DNA of 59,791 nt, taken from assembly GCF_001552155.1 (NCBI RefSeq), contig NZ_BCQQ01000031.1, forward strand, positions 1 to 59,791, given 5' to 3'. Both the position numbers and the translations under genes were made by a program. Numbering within the stretch: position 1 is the stretch's first letter; each line of letters begins with the position of its first letter. This stretch comes from Actinomadura formosensis NBRC 14204 (GTDB taxonomy: Bacteria > Actinomycetota > Actinomycetes > Streptosporangiales > Streptosporangiaceae). Positions 1 to 7,901 of the stretch are shown here, piece by piece. The notes below the pieces were generated by a model, which was given only the letters and a program-made list of their open reading frames with translations, was not told the DNA's origin and made no database searches.

Positions 1-6
1 AGCTCC

Positions 7-1425
7 TCAAATAACCGGCAACCGCGCCTCGAAGAGCGCGCCGCCACCGGGAGCCTCACGGGCCGTGAGGCTCCCGCCGTGCGCCCGCACCAGATCGCGG
101 GCGATGGCCAGGCCGAGCCCGGCGCCGCCCTCGTCCCGGCTGCGGGCGTCGTCCAGCCGCACGAACCGCTCGAAGATCCGCTCGCGGTCGGCGGCCGGTA
201 CGCCCGGCCCGTCGTCGGCGACCCCCAGCACCGCCGTGCCCGCCTCTTCGCGCAGCGACAGCCGGACGGTCTCGCCGGCGTGCCGCTGGGCGTTGTCGAG
301 CAGGTTGCCGACCACCCGGGCGAGCCGGCCCGGGACGCCCATGACCCGCGGGTCCGCCTCGATCGACGCCCGCACGGCGATCCGGTCGCCCGCCGCGCGG
401 CGCTCCAGCTCCTCCCGGACGAGCCGCCCGAGCGCGACGGGACGCGCCGGTGGCCGGTCACCGGCGTCGATACGGGCGAGGAGCAGCAGATCGGCGGCGA
501 GATGCTGGAGCCGCACCACGTCCTCGACGAGACCGTCCACGTCCAGCAGTTCCGGATGCGCCGCCGCGACCTCCAGTTGCGTGCGCAGCGACGCGATCGG
601 GCTGCGCAGCTCGTGCGAGGCGTCCGCGACGAAGCCGCGCTGCCGCGCCACCGAGTCCTCCAGCGCGGCGAGGGTCTCGTTGGTCGTGGCGGCGAGGCAG
701 GCGATCTCGTCCCGCGCGTCCGGGACGGGCACCCGCCGGCCGAGATCACCGGATGCGGTGATCTCCGCCAGCTCCGCCCGGACGGCCTCCACCGGGCGGA
801 GCGCCCGCCGCGTGACCAGCCATGTCACGCCCGCGACCACGGCGAGCAGCAGCGGCAGGCCGGCGAGCATCGCGCGGGTGACCGCGGCGACCGCGTCCCG
901 GGTGGCGGCGAGGCCGGCGCCCGCGTACACGGTGACGGTCTCGCCCCGCGGGGTCGTCACCTCGACCGCCGCGAACCGGTAGTCGGCGGTCCGGCCGTCC
1001 ACGGTCGCGCTGCCGGTGGTGAACGCCGGGTCGTCGCCCGACACCTTGCCGCGCCGCGGGTCGTCGTCCCGGCCCTCATCGTCGTCGTGCCCGCGCCCCG
1101 AGCCGCCGGGCCGCACGGCGGGGGAGCCGGTGCCGTGGATCGCCTCCAGGTCCTTGCTCGCCGCCCGCACCCGTCCGTCCTCGCCGACGACCTGCACGGG
1201 CCGGTCCTCGGCGTCCGGCAGGTCGAGGCCCCCGAAGGAGGCGCCGGCCGCGAGCTGCGAGGCGACGTCCCGCGCCGCCACCTCGGCCCGCAGGTCCGCC
1301 TGCCCGGCCAGGTTCGCGCGCAGCAGCAGGACCACCGCGAGCCCGGCGGCGACCAGCGCGCCGGCCACCACCGCCGTCGCGCCGAGTGTCGTCCGGGCCC
1401 GGACGGACGCCGGGCGGCGGGCCAT
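7..1425 (-). CDS. Two-component sensor histidine kinase (472 aa)
   Basis: Membrane sensor kinase that should phosphorylate the response regulator encoded just upstream. Visible in order: N-terminal membrane helix (about residues 12-37), an extracytoplasmic loop with an unusual acidic stretch (DDDEGRDDD, near residue 115), second helix (about 190-205), HAMP segment, HisKA H-box DASHELRSP (His near 270), N-box NLLDNAQRHAG, G1 box DDGPGVP and G2 box GLGLAI. One base separates it from the regulator stop, so the two are co-transcribed. The acidic loop resembles metal- or cationic-peptide-sensing loops of PmrB/PhoQ-like kinases, but the ligand is inference. Confidence 0.95.
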   Translation of the reverse strand: MARRPASVRARTTLGATAVVAGALVAAGLAVVLLLRANLAGQADLRAEVAARDVASQLAAGASFGGLDLPDAEDRPVQVVGEDGRVRAASKDLEAIHGTGSPAVRPGGSGRGHDDDEGRDDDPRRGKVSGDDPAFTTGSATVDGRTADYRFAAVEVTTPRGETVTVYAGAGLAATRDAVAAVTRAMLAGLPLLLAVVAGVTWLVTRRALRPVEAVRAELAEITASGDLGRRVPVPDARDEIACLAATTNETLAALEDSVARQRGFVADASHELRSPIASLRTQLEVAAAHPELLDVDGLVEDVVRLQHLAADLLLLARIDAGDRPPARPVALGRLVREELERRAAGDRIAVRASIEADPRVMGVPGRLARVVGNLLDNAQRHAGETVRLSLREEAGTAVLGVADDGPGVPAADRERIFERFVRLDDARSRDEGGAGLGLAIARDLVRAHGGSLTAREAPGGGALFEARLPVI

Positions 1426-1426
1426 G

Positions 1427-2107
1427 TCAGGCGCCCCCGTCCCGGGCCAGCCGGTATCCGGCGCCGCGCACCGTCGTGATCGACCGGCGTCCGAACGGGA
1501 CGTCCAGCTTGCGGCGCAGCGCGCTCACGTACACCTCGACGATGTTGGGGTCGCCCTCGTAGGCGAAGTCCCAGACCGCCTCCATGATCTGCGCCTTCGA
1601 CACGACCTGCCCCGCGTTCGCCGCCAGGTGCTCCAGCACGGCGAACTCCTTGGCGGTCAGCTCCACCTCCGCGTCGCCCCGCAGCACCCGCCGCGCCCCC
1701 GGGTCCACGGTGAGGTCGCCGAGCACGATCGCGGGCGCGGCGCCCCGCGTCCGGCGGCGCAGCAGCGCGCGGACGCGCGCCACCAGCACCACGTAGGAGA
1801 ACGGCTTGGTGAGGTAGTCGTCCGCGCCCGTGTCCAGGCCCTCGGCCTCGTCGTACTCGCCGTCCTTGGCGGTCAGCATCAGGATCGGGGTCTCCTCGCC
1901 CGCCGCCCGCAGCGCCGCGCACACCCGGTAGCCGTTCATCCCGGGCAGCATGATGTCGAGGATGATCAGGTCGTACTCCCCGCCGAGCGCCCGCTGCAGG
2001 CCCTCCGCCCCGTCATGGACGGCATCGACCACGAAGCCCTCGGCCGCCAGCCCCCGCGCGAGGGAGGTGGCCAGGCGCTTCTCGTCCTCCACGATCAGCA
2101 GGCGCAT
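1427..2107 (-). CDS. OmpR/PhoB-family response regulator (226 aa)
   Basis: DNA-binding response regulator paired with the downstream kinase. Receiver domain starts MRLLIVEDEKRLA, with phospho-acceptor Asp in LIILDIMLPG and conserved Lys in LTKPFS. The C-terminal winged helix (about residues 125-222) carries VELTAKEFAVLEHL and ends RGAGYRLA. The ATG at 2107 is chosen over an upstream in-frame start because the receiver fold begins exactly there. The gene is divergent from a PepSY gene, a common arrangement for PmrAB/QseBC-like systems in which PepSY proteins are targets. Confidence 0.95.
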   Translation of the reverse strand: MRLLIVEDEKRLATSLARGLAAEGFVVDAVHDGAEGLQRALGGEYDLIILDIMLPGMNGYRVCAALRAAGEETPILMLTAKDGEYDEAEGLDTGADDYLTKPFSYVVLVARVRALLRRRTRGAAPAIVLGDLTVDPGARRVLRGDAEVELTAKEFAVLEHLAANAGQVVSKAQIMEAVWDFAYEGDPNIVEVYVSALRRKLDVPFGRRSITTVRGAGYRLARDGGA

Positions 2108-2130
2108 GCCCCCCAGGGTGCCAAACGCCA

Positions 2131-2157
2131 CCTGAAGACGGCTTCAGGTTGCTTCAG
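2131..2157. promoter_or_regulatory. Probable OmpR-type regulator box between response regulator and PepSY gene
   Basis: Two GCTTCAG direct repeats sit exactly 10 bp apart (2141-2147, 2151-2157), the spacing expected for tandem binding of an OmpR/PhoB winged helix. The first also pairs with CCTGAAG at 2131-2137 as an inverted repeat. The site lies between the divergent response regulator (start 2107) and the PepSY gene (start 2226), so autoregulation plus PepSY control is likely. Confidence 0.55.
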
Positions 2158-2225
2158 CCGCGCTACAGGAACGCCCTGCATCGTCGGTTCCGCAACGGAG
2201 ACGACACCGGAAGGCGGGAGTTTCG

Positions 2226-2846
2226 ATGGGGATCGACGTACGGCGCATGTTCACGGGACGCGGGCTGGTGGTGACGGTGGTCGCCGCCGGCGTCCTCGCG
2301 GGCGGGGGAGCGACGGCGGCCGTCGCCGCCGGCCACGGCGACGACCGGGGCCGCGGCGCGGTGCCGTCCGACGACGACCGGCACGATGACCACCCCGCCG
2401 ACGGCTCGCCCGAGCCGGCGGTCTCGCTCGCGCAGGCGGTGGACGCGGCGCTGAAGGCCGTCTCCGGCAAGGTCGAGGAGGTCGAACTCGACGGGGAGCA
2501 CGGCAAGACCGTCTGGGAGGTCGGCGTCCTCGCCGGCAACGGTGCCCGGCGCGACGTGACCGTGGACTCCGGCACCGGCAAGGTCCTGGCGAACCGTGCC
2601 GACGACCGGGACGAGGAGGGGAAGGCCGACTCCGCCGCGCTGCGGAAGGCGGAGGTCACGGCGCCGGCCGCGGCCGGGGCGGCGCTGAAGGCCGTCCCGG
2701 GCCACGCCGTGTCCGCCGAGTTCCGGCGCGGGCACCGCGGCGCCGTCTGGGAGGTCGAGGTGATCGGACGGAACGGTGCCGAGCACGAGGTCGCCGTGGA
2801 CGCCGCGACCGGGAAGGTCCTCGGCGGCGGGCACGGCGAGGACTGA
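2226..2846 (+). CDS. Secreted PepSY-domain protein (206 aa)
   Basis: Exported protein with two PepSY-type repeats. After a signal or anchor segment (about residues 12-35) there is an acidic, His-rich linker (DDDRHDDH) and two repeats of the pattern SLAQAVDAALKAV...GKVEEVELD...WEVGVLAGNG...DVTVDSGTGKVL, at about residues 68-125 and 135-200. PepSY domains are known as protease inhibitors or ligand modules outside the membrane. Its place opposite the two-component operon suggests it is a target or modulator of that system. ATG at 2226 follows GGCGGGAG. Confidence 0.85.
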   Translation: MGIDVRRMFTGRGLVVTVVAAGVLAGGGATAAVAAGHGDDRGRGAVPSDDDRHDDHPADGSPEPAVSLAQAVDAALKAVSGKVEEVELDGEHGKTVWEVGVLAGNGARRDVTVDSGTGKVLANRADDRDEEGKADSAALRKAEVTAPAAAGAALKAVPGHAVSAEFRRGHRGAVWEVEVIGRNGAEHEVAVDAATGKVLGGGHGED

Positions 2847-2887
2847 CCGCGCCCGCGGCGGGGAAGGAACGCGCCGAGGAGGTGCGG

Positions 2888-3685
2888 ATGAGCGAGCAGA
2901 GGCCCGGTCCCGGTATTGACACGAGCGTCCCGCACGTGGCGCGCATCTGGAACTACTGGCTGGGCGGCAAGGACAACTATCCAGTGGACCGTGAGGTCGG
3001 TGACCAGATCCTGGGGATGCTGCCGGACGTGGCACGGCTGGCGCGCGCCTCCCGGCGGTTCCTCAACCGGGTCGTGTGGTATCTGGCCGCCGAGGCGGGC
3101 ATCCGCCAGTTCATCGACATCGGGACGGGCATGCCCACGGTCGACAACACCCACGAGGTCGCCCAGCGGGCCGCGCCCGAGTCGAGGATCGTCTACGTCG
3201 ACAACGATCCCCTGGTGCTGGAGCACGCGAGGGCACTGCTCACCAGCACCCCCGAGGGGCGCACGGCCTACACCCAGGCCGACCTGCGCGAGCCCGACCT
3301 CATCCTGGAGGCCGCCGCCGAGACGCTCGACTTCGGCAAGCCGATCGCGTACACGCTGATGGGCATCCTGGAGTTCGTCCCGGACGACGAGCAGGCGTAC
3401 GGGATCGTGCGGCGGCTCATGGACGCGGTGCCGTCCGGCAGCTACTTCGCCATGTACGACGGGACGAACGTCGTGCACGGTGAGGCGTCCGACCGGATCG
3501 TCGAGCTCTGGAACGCCTCGGGCAACGCGCAGCTCGCGCTGCGGACGCCCGAGCAGATCGCGGGATTCTTCGAGGGGCTGGAGGTGCTGGAGCCCGGGAT
3601 CGTCCCGGTGACGCACTGGCGCCCGGACACGCCCGGCGAGCCCGAGGCGGTCGACGCCTACGGCGGTGTGGGCCGCAAACCCTAG
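2888..3685 (+). CDS. SAM-dependent methyltransferase, DUF574 family (265 aa)
   Basis: Member of the actinobacterial family with the N-terminal signature IDTSVPHVARIWNYWLGG followed by KDNYPVDR. A Rossmann SAM-binding segment (FIDIGTGMPTVDNTHEVAQ, then VYVDNDPLVLEHA) follows. The family is abundant in Streptomyces and relatives; its substrates are mostly unknown. The ATG at 2888 is preferred to the GTG two codons earlier because GAGGAG ends 6 bases before it. It stands alone, followed by a hairpin. Confidence 0.9.
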   Translation: MSEQRPGPGIDTSVPHVARIWNYWLGGKDNYPVDREVGDQILGMLPDVARLARASRRFLNRVVWYLAAEAGIRQFIDIGTGMPTVDNTHEVAQRAAPESRIVYVDNDPLVLEHARALLTSTPEGRTAYTQADLREPDLILEAAAETLDFGKPIAYTLMGILEFVPDDEQAYGIVRRLMDAVPSGSYFAMYDGTNVVHGEASDRIVELWNASGNAQLALRTPEQIAGFFEGLEVLEPGIVPVTHWRPDTPGEPEAVDAYGGVGRKP

Positions 3686-3711
3686 GCCGTCCCCGTCGGC
3701 TGCCGGACGGC
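3686..3711 (+). terminator. Hairpin after DUF574 methyltransferase
   Basis: Perfect 7-bp inverted repeat, GCCGTCC and GGACGGC with a 12-base loop, starting directly after the methyltransferase stop. No T-run follows, as is usual in such GC-rich genomes. Confidence 0.5.
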
Positions 3712-3781
3712 GGGCACCGTGCGGTCCTGAAGGAACCGGCGCGCGCTCGCCGACCTGAAGACCGCATTGGAGAAAGTCCCG

Positions 3782-4252
3782 ATGACCGCAGGCGAGTTCG
3801 TCTACACGACCTACATCAAGACCACCCCGGAACGCCTCTGGGAGGCCCTCACCGATCCCGCCTTCACCCGCCGCTACTGGGGCGTCTCCTTCGAGACGGA
3901 CTGGAAGCCCGGCTCCACGATCACCTGGCACGAGGACGGCCCGGCGATGGCCGACCCGGAGCAGGTCGTCCTGGAGGCCGAACCGGGCCGCCGCCTCTCC
4001 TACACGTGGCACACGTTCACGCCCGAGTGGGCGAAGAGCGTCGGCGTGGACGAGGAGACGCGCCTCAAGCTGATGGCCGAACCCCGCTCCACGGTGACCT
4101 TCGAGATCGAACCCGCCGGGGGGACGGTCGGGCTGACGGTCGTCCACACGGCCGGCGAGACGCTGCTCGGCATGTCACGGCACGGCTGGCCGCGCGTCCT
4201 GTCCGGCCTGAAGACCCTCCTGGAGACCGGCGAGCCCCTCCCCGCCACCTGA
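3782..4252 (+). CDS. SRPBCC/AHSA1-domain protein (156 aa)
   Basis: Small START-like (Bet v1 fold) protein covering nearly its whole length: FVYTTYIKTTPERLWEALTD, then FTRRYWG, then TVVHTAGETLL and a C-terminal helix WPRVLSGLKTLLETG. Family members bind hydrophobic ligands or act with ArsR regulators in stress and glyphosate-like loci. No ArsR gene is present here. ATG at 3782 is chosen because GGAGA lies 9 bases upstream; an in-frame TTG at 3767 would add five residues. Confidence 0.9.
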   Translation: MTAGEFVYTTYIKTTPERLWEALTDPAFTRRYWGVSFETDWKPGSTITWHEDGPAMADPEQVVLEAEPGRRLSYTWHTFTPEWAKSVGVDEETRLKLMAEPRSTVTFEIEPAGGTVGLTVVHTAGETLLGMSRHGWPRVLSGLKTLLETGEPLPAT

Positions 4253-4281
4253 CCCGCCGCCCGGGTACGAGCGGCGGGTCA
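4250..4281. terminator. Bidirectional hairpin between convergent genes
   Basis: Perfect 11-bp arms (TGACCCGCCGC and its complement at 4271-4281) overlap the SRPBCC stop codon and precede the end of the minus-strand gene at 4310. It can serve both strands. Confidence 0.6.
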
Positions 4282-4309
4282 TGAGCGGCAGGGGGCGGCC
4301 GGCGGGGAG

Positions 4310-4591
4310 TCAAAGGAGCATGCCGCTGCCGCCGGACTCCTCCTCGCCGTCGATGGTGCGTTCGAGTTCCAGGTATTCGTCCTCGGGCCACAGTTCGCTG
4401 GCGAGCCCGGCGAGATACTCCTCCTCGCCGGGACCGAGTTCGGCGGTCATGGACTCGGGGTGTACGTGCCCGGACGGGGTGTCGGCGGGCGGCGGGTCGG
4501 GAGCGGGCCCTGACGGCATGGGGCGGAGCAGCCCGGCCAGGCAGAGGCCGAACAGGGCGCCCAGCGACATGAGGACCAGGACTGGGATCAC
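4310..4591 (-). CDS. Small membrane protein with acidic PGEEEYLA motif (93 aa)
   Basis: Unrecognised family. One N-terminal membrane helix (residues 1-20, VIPVLVLMSLGALFGLCLAG), a Pro-rich linker, then the block HPESMTAELGPGEEEYLAG...WPEDEYLELE and a short acidic tail. The same block occurs in the gene at 5723-6220, so the two are paralogues. GTG at 4591 is preferred to an ATG at 4624 because AAAGGA precedes it by nine bases and the helix starts there. It is divergent from the YdcF-like gene. Function unknown; the acidic, aromatic block may be a protein-interaction segment. Confidence 0.75.
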   Translation of the reverse strand: MIPVLVLMSLGALFGLCLAGLLRPMPSGPAPDPPPADTPSGHVHPESMTAELGPGEEEYLAGLASELWPEDEYLELERTIDGEEESGGSGMLL

Positions 4592-4715
4592 ACCACACCG
4601 TCCTTTCGTGGTCGAGTTCCACATGATTCTTGCGTAAGTAGCAAAACAGTTGAACGTTATCGGGGCGATCCCGTGGATGGGAGCCCGACATGCGGCCGCC
4701 GGAGAGAATGACCCG

Positions 4716-5360
4716 GTGGAGTCTCACGTGGACGCGCACGCGCGCGAACTGGCGAGGATCATCTGGGATCACCTCGTCGTGTCCGGTCCGCTCTCCCAGG
4801 CTGACGTGATCCTCGCGCTCGGGTGCCACGACACGCGGGTGGCGGTGCACGCGGCGAGGCTTTGGCATGGGGAATGGGCGCCGCTGGTGATCGTCTCCGG
4901 CGGGCGCGGCAAGATCACCGAAGGGTGGGCCGAGACCGAGGCGGAGGTCTTCGGGCGGGTCGTGCGCGAGCACGGCGTTCCGGCCGAGGCCCTGCTGCTG
5001 GAGGAGACGGCGACCAACACGGGGGAGAACATCACCGCGTCCCGGCGGCTGGTGCGGGAGCGGGGGATCGCCGTGCGGAGCGGGATTCTCGTCGCCAAGC
5101 CCTACATGACGCGCCGGGCGCTCGCGACGGCGCGGCGCCAGTGGCCGGAGGCCCGGTGGTCCGCCTCCGCCCCCGACCTGGGGTTCGACGCGTTCGGCGC
5201 GGACGAGCGCCAGTTCATCGAGCTGATGGTGGGGGACCTGCAGCGCATGGTCGTCTACGCGGAACGGGGCTTCCAGGTGCCGGTGCCCGTTCCGGCGGCG
5301 GCCTGGGCGGCGTACGAGGAACTCGTCCGGCTCGGATATGACAGGCACGTGATCCGGTGA
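4716..5360 (+). CDS. YdcF/SanA-like DUF218 protein (214 aa)
   Basis: DUF218 (YdcF) fold: ADVILALGCHDTRVAVHAARLW, VIVSGGRGKITEGWAETEAEVF, then LLEETATNTGENITASRRLV and ILVAKPYMTRRALATAR. These match the family blocks implicated in nucleotide or SAM binding and in cell-envelope work; the exact reaction is unknown for most members. It has no membrane segment, so it is cytosolic. GTG at 4716 has GGAGAG upstream; an in-frame ATG at 4650 would add 22 residues without similarity to the fold. Confidence 0.88.
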   Translation: MESHVDAHARELARIIWDHLVVSGPLSQADVILALGCHDTRVAVHAARLWHGEWAPLVIVSGGRGKITEGWAETEAEVFGRVVREHGVPAEALLLEETATNTGENITASRRLVRERGIAVRSGILVAKPYMTRRALATARRQWPEARWSASAPDLGFDAFGADERQFIELMVGDLQRMVVYAERGFQVPVPVPAAAWAAYEELVRLGYDRHVIR

Positions 5361-5375
5361 CCACGTGCGTTCGCG

Positions 5376-5585
5376 CTAGGCGGTCGTGACGGGGCGGTGC
5401 GGAGCGATCACGCGGCCGTCGGGAAGTAGTTCGCCGGTGTCCTCGAAGAGGACGATGCCGTTGCAGAGCAGGCTCCAGCCCTGCTCGGGGTGGTTGGCGA
5501 CGATGCGCGCGGCCTCACGGTCGAGGCGGTCCGGTGCCGGACAGGACGGCTCGTGCCTGCAGATGGTGGCGTGCTGATCGGTCAC
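5376..5585 (-). CDS. DUF5999 family small protein (69 aa)
   Basis: Short actinobacterial protein with the family features CRHEPSCPAPDRLDREAAR, HPEQGWSLLCNG, FEDTGELLPDG and the C-terminus APHRP. The first Cys-His-Cys group could bind a metal. Function unknown. GTG at 5585 is preceded by GGAGG at 6 bases, so the apparent 12-residue upstream extension is not used. Confidence 0.88.
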   Translation of the reverse strand: MTDQHATICRHEPSCPAPDRLDREAARIVANHPEQGWSLLCNGIVLFEDTGELLPDGRVIAPHRPVTTA

Positions 5586-5722
5586 GGGGTTCCTCCACGG
5601 TGTCCCTGTGATTAAGGACATAATGCAGCCTGCCGTCGTGCGTCCGAAATATGCAAGTCGATGGCGGATTCTTTACCGTGCGGCGCGTGTGAAGCATGGC
5701 GATACCGGGCAATCGGGGCGTT

Positions 5723-6220
5723 TCATCGCAATAGCCCCCCGTCGGGTTCGTCGCCGTGGTCCACGTCCAGGCCGACGACGGCCGTGCAGCCCGTGCAGAT
5801 CCACTCGGCGATGACGGCCTCGGAGTTGGTGGCGTGCGTGCGGTACGGGCGGTCGACCGTGCGGCGCCGCATCCCGTGGCCGCAGGACGAGTGCAGCAGC
5901 CGGCCGCAGGCGGGGCATGGCCAGACGTCCTCGCGCCGCAGGTTGCACCGCGGGCACAGCGGCGACTGGTAGTGCCCGGCCGGTTCGCCGAAGGCCAGCT
6001 CCTCCAGCCACTCGTGCTCCAGGTCGAGGTACTCGTCGCGGGGCCAGTGGTGATCGGCCAGCCACGCGAGGTACTCCTCGTCCCCCGGTTCCAGGACGGC
6101 CGTCAGGGACTCGGGGTGCTCGTTCTCCGAACGTTGTCGGCGCCTGCCGCGCCGCGCGGTGGCCAGGAGCGTCAGCAGGCCCAGGAGCGCGGCCGCGGCC
6201 AGACCTGTCGCCAGGGGCAT
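5723..6220 (-). CDS. Membrane-anchored zinc-ribbon-like protein (165 aa), paralogue of the 4310 gene
   Basis: Not a named family that I recognise. Residues 1-22 form a membrane helix followed by basic RRGRRRQR, so the rest is cytosolic. Residues about 35-75 repeat the acidic block of the gene at 4310-4591 (HPESLTAVLEPGDEEYLAW...WPRDEYLDLE). The C-terminal half holds cysteine pairs CPRC, CPAC, a single Cys with His (SSCGH), and CTGC, consistent with one or two zinc sites. It seems a two-module form of the shorter paralogue. Role unknown. Confidence 0.75.
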   Translation of the reverse strand: MPLATGLAAAALLGLLTLLATARRGRRRQRSENEHPESLTAVLEPGDEEYLAWLADHHWPRDEYLDLEHEWLEELAFGEPAGHYQSPLCPRCNLRREDVWPCPACGRLLHSSCGHGMRRRTVDRPYRTHATNSEAVIAEWICTGCTAVVGLDVDHGDEPDGGLLR

Positions 6221-6646
6221 CGCGGCGTCCTCAGATGATCTTGCGGCGGGAAAGTCCGATCATGAATGCGGTTCACAAAACGCTGCGAACGCTACAAGAA
6301 AGGTCTGACAACGGAAAAGTCGATCAAAAAGATCCTTTACTGGATCATGACGGGCGCCCGGTGTCCGGAACCGGGTGGTACCTCCCGTCCCGGACCGTGC
6401 AGCCTGCGGGAACCGGGCCTTCGACCCGTCCGGGGCGGCCCGCGTCTGGAAGGCGTGATTTCACTCTCCGCTGAATCCGGACGGCCGAGTCAGTCCTCGC
6501 GGCCCAGCACGGCCACCATCCGGGTGTGCCGGGGGTGCTCCAGCGGCCCCCTGTCCGGGCTCCTGGGGCGAGTGTCAAAAAATCGGACTAACAGCCTTAA
6601 ACCGGGTATGGGTCACGCACTTGTCCGCAACGCGGAGGGAGAGGTC
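6221..6646. other. Intergenic region upstream of fdhA
   Basis: About 425 bases between two divergent genes. Its first part (6250-6350) is AT-richer than its surroundings and includes GATCC-TTTACT-GGATC at about 6332-6347. Open frames run through it, but none has a ribosome site or recognisable protein. A promoter for fdhA must lie here, but I cannot place it with confidence. Confidence 0.4.
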
Positions 6647-7861
6647 GTGGCTGACACCAACCGAGGCGTCGTCTACCAGGCGCCGGGCAGGGTCACGGTC
6701 GAGGACCTGGACTTCCCCCGTCTGGAGCTGGCCGAGCAGGACGGACGCCAGCTCCAGCACGGCGCCATCCTCAAGGTCCTGGCCACCAACATCTGCGGCT
6801 CCGACCAGCACATGGTGCGCGGCCGGACGACCGCACCCGCCGGGCTCACGCTCGGCCACGAGATCACCGGCGAGGTGATCGAGACGGGCAGGGACGTCGA
6901 GTTCATCAAGCAGGGCGATCTCGTCAGCGTCCCGTTCAACATCGCGTGCGGCCGCTGCCGCAACTGCAAGGAACGCCATACCGGCGTGTGCGAGAACGTC
7001 AACCGGGCCCGGCCGGGCGCCGCGTACGGGTACGTCGACATGGGCGGCTGGCACGGCGGCCAGGCCCAGTACGCGGTCGTCCCGTACGCGGACTTCAACC
7101 TGCTCAAGTTCCCCGCCGACCGCGACACGGTCATGGCGAAGCTGCCCGACCTGGCGATGCTGTCGGACATCTTCCCGACCGGCTACCACGGCGCCTACTC
7201 GGCGGGCGTGACGACCGGTTCGACCGTGTACGTGGCGGGCGCGGGACCGGTCGGCCTCGCCAGCGCGACCTCCTGCCTGCTGCTCGGCGCCGCCGTCGTG
7301 ATCGTCGGCGACATGAACGCGGAGCGGCTGGAGCAGGCGCGCGGATTCGGCTGCGAGACGATCGACCTGTCCCGGCACGAGAACGTGCCGGAGCAGATCG
7401 AGCGGATCCTCGGCGTCCCGGAGGTGGACGCGGCCGTCGACTGCGTCGGGTTCGAGGCGCGCGGCCACGGGCCCGAGGGCTCGGCGGGGGAGCGGCCCGC
7501 GGCCGTTCTCAACACGCTGATGGAGGTCACCCGGGCGGCCGGCGGGGTCGGCATCCCCGGCCTGTACGTGACCGGCGACCCGGGGGCGGAGGACGAGAAC
7601 GCGAGGGTGGGCCAGCTCGGGATCCGGATCGGGCTCGGCTGGGCCAAGTCGCAGTACTTCATCACGGGGCAGTGCCCGGTGATGTCGTACAACCGGCAGT
7701 TGATGATGGCGATCCTGCACGACCGGGTGCAGATCGCGCGGAACGTCAACGCGTCGGTCATCCCGCTCGACCAGGCGCCCGAGGGGTACGCCGAGTTCGA
7801 CCGGGGCGCGGCGCGCAAGTACATCCTCGACCCGCACGGCGTGCTGGGGGCCGCCGCCTGA
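6647..7861 (+). CDS. fdhA: Glutathione-independent formaldehyde dehydrogenase (404 aa)
   Basis: Zinc- and NAD-dependent medium-chain dehydrogenase of the Pseudomonas putida FdhA type, oxidising formaldehyde to formate. Seen: catalytic zinc region TNICGSDQHMVRGR and GLTLGHEITG, structural-zinc cysteines CGRCRNCKERHTGVC, the FdhA-type insert YGYVDMGGWHGGQAQY, dinucleotide fold VAGAGPVGLASA, and the late block ITGQCPVMSYNRQLM. Length fits the family (about 400). GTG at 6647 is chosen because GGAGGGAGAGG ends just before it; the longer open frame upstream lacks similarity. Single gene, ending in a hairpin. Confidence 0.92.
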   Translation: MADTNRGVVYQAPGRVTVEDLDFPRLELAEQDGRQLQHGAILKVLATNICGSDQHMVRGRTTAPAGLTLGHEITGEVIETGRDVEFIKQGDLVSVPFNIACGRCRNCKERHTGVCENVNRARPGAAYGYVDMGGWHGGQAQYAVVPYADFNLLKFPADRDTVMAKLPDLAMLSDIFPTGYHGAYSAGVTTGSTVYVAGAGPVGLASATSCLLLGAAVVIVGDMNAERLEQARGFGCETIDLSRHENVPEQIERILGVPEVDAAVDCVGFEARGHGPEGSAGERPAAVLNTLMEVTRAAGGVGIPGLYVTGDPGAEDENARVGQLGIRIGLGWAKSQYFITGQCPVMSYNRQLMMAILHDRVQIARNVNASVIPLDQAPEGYAEFDRGAARKYILDPHGVLGAAA

Positions 7862-7871
7862 TCTGCGCCGG

Positions 7872-7901
7872 CGGGCTCGCGGACACGGTGCCGCGAGCCC
7901 G
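7872..7901. terminator. Bidirectional hairpin between fdhA and the GMC gene
   Basis: Perfect 11-bp arms, CGGGCTCGCGG and CCGCGAGCCCG with an 8-base loop, fill the gap between two convergent stop codons. Confidence 0.7.

Noticed and set aside
3731..3781. Possible ArsR C-terminal remnant (RRALADLKTALEKV) in frame before the SRPBCC gene
   Set aside because: Only about 15 residues, preceded by a stop; suggestive because ArsR often precedes this family, but too short to support.
2144..4147. Long minus-strand open frame opposite the PepSY, DUF574 and SRPBCC genes
   Set aside because: Spans three well-supported plus-strand genes and has no recognisable domain; typical shadow in high-GC DNA.
6350..6420. 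Possible T-box-like segment (GGGTGGTACC) upstream of fdhA
   Set aside because: Only the short motif is present; there is no specifier stem, no consensus AGGGTGGNACCGCG, and formaldehyde dehydrogenase is not an amino-acid-related target.
6266..6646. N-terminal extension of the formaldehyde dehydrogenase frame
   Set aside because: The extra residues have no similarity to the family, and a strong ribosome site with GTG at 6647 gives the expected length.
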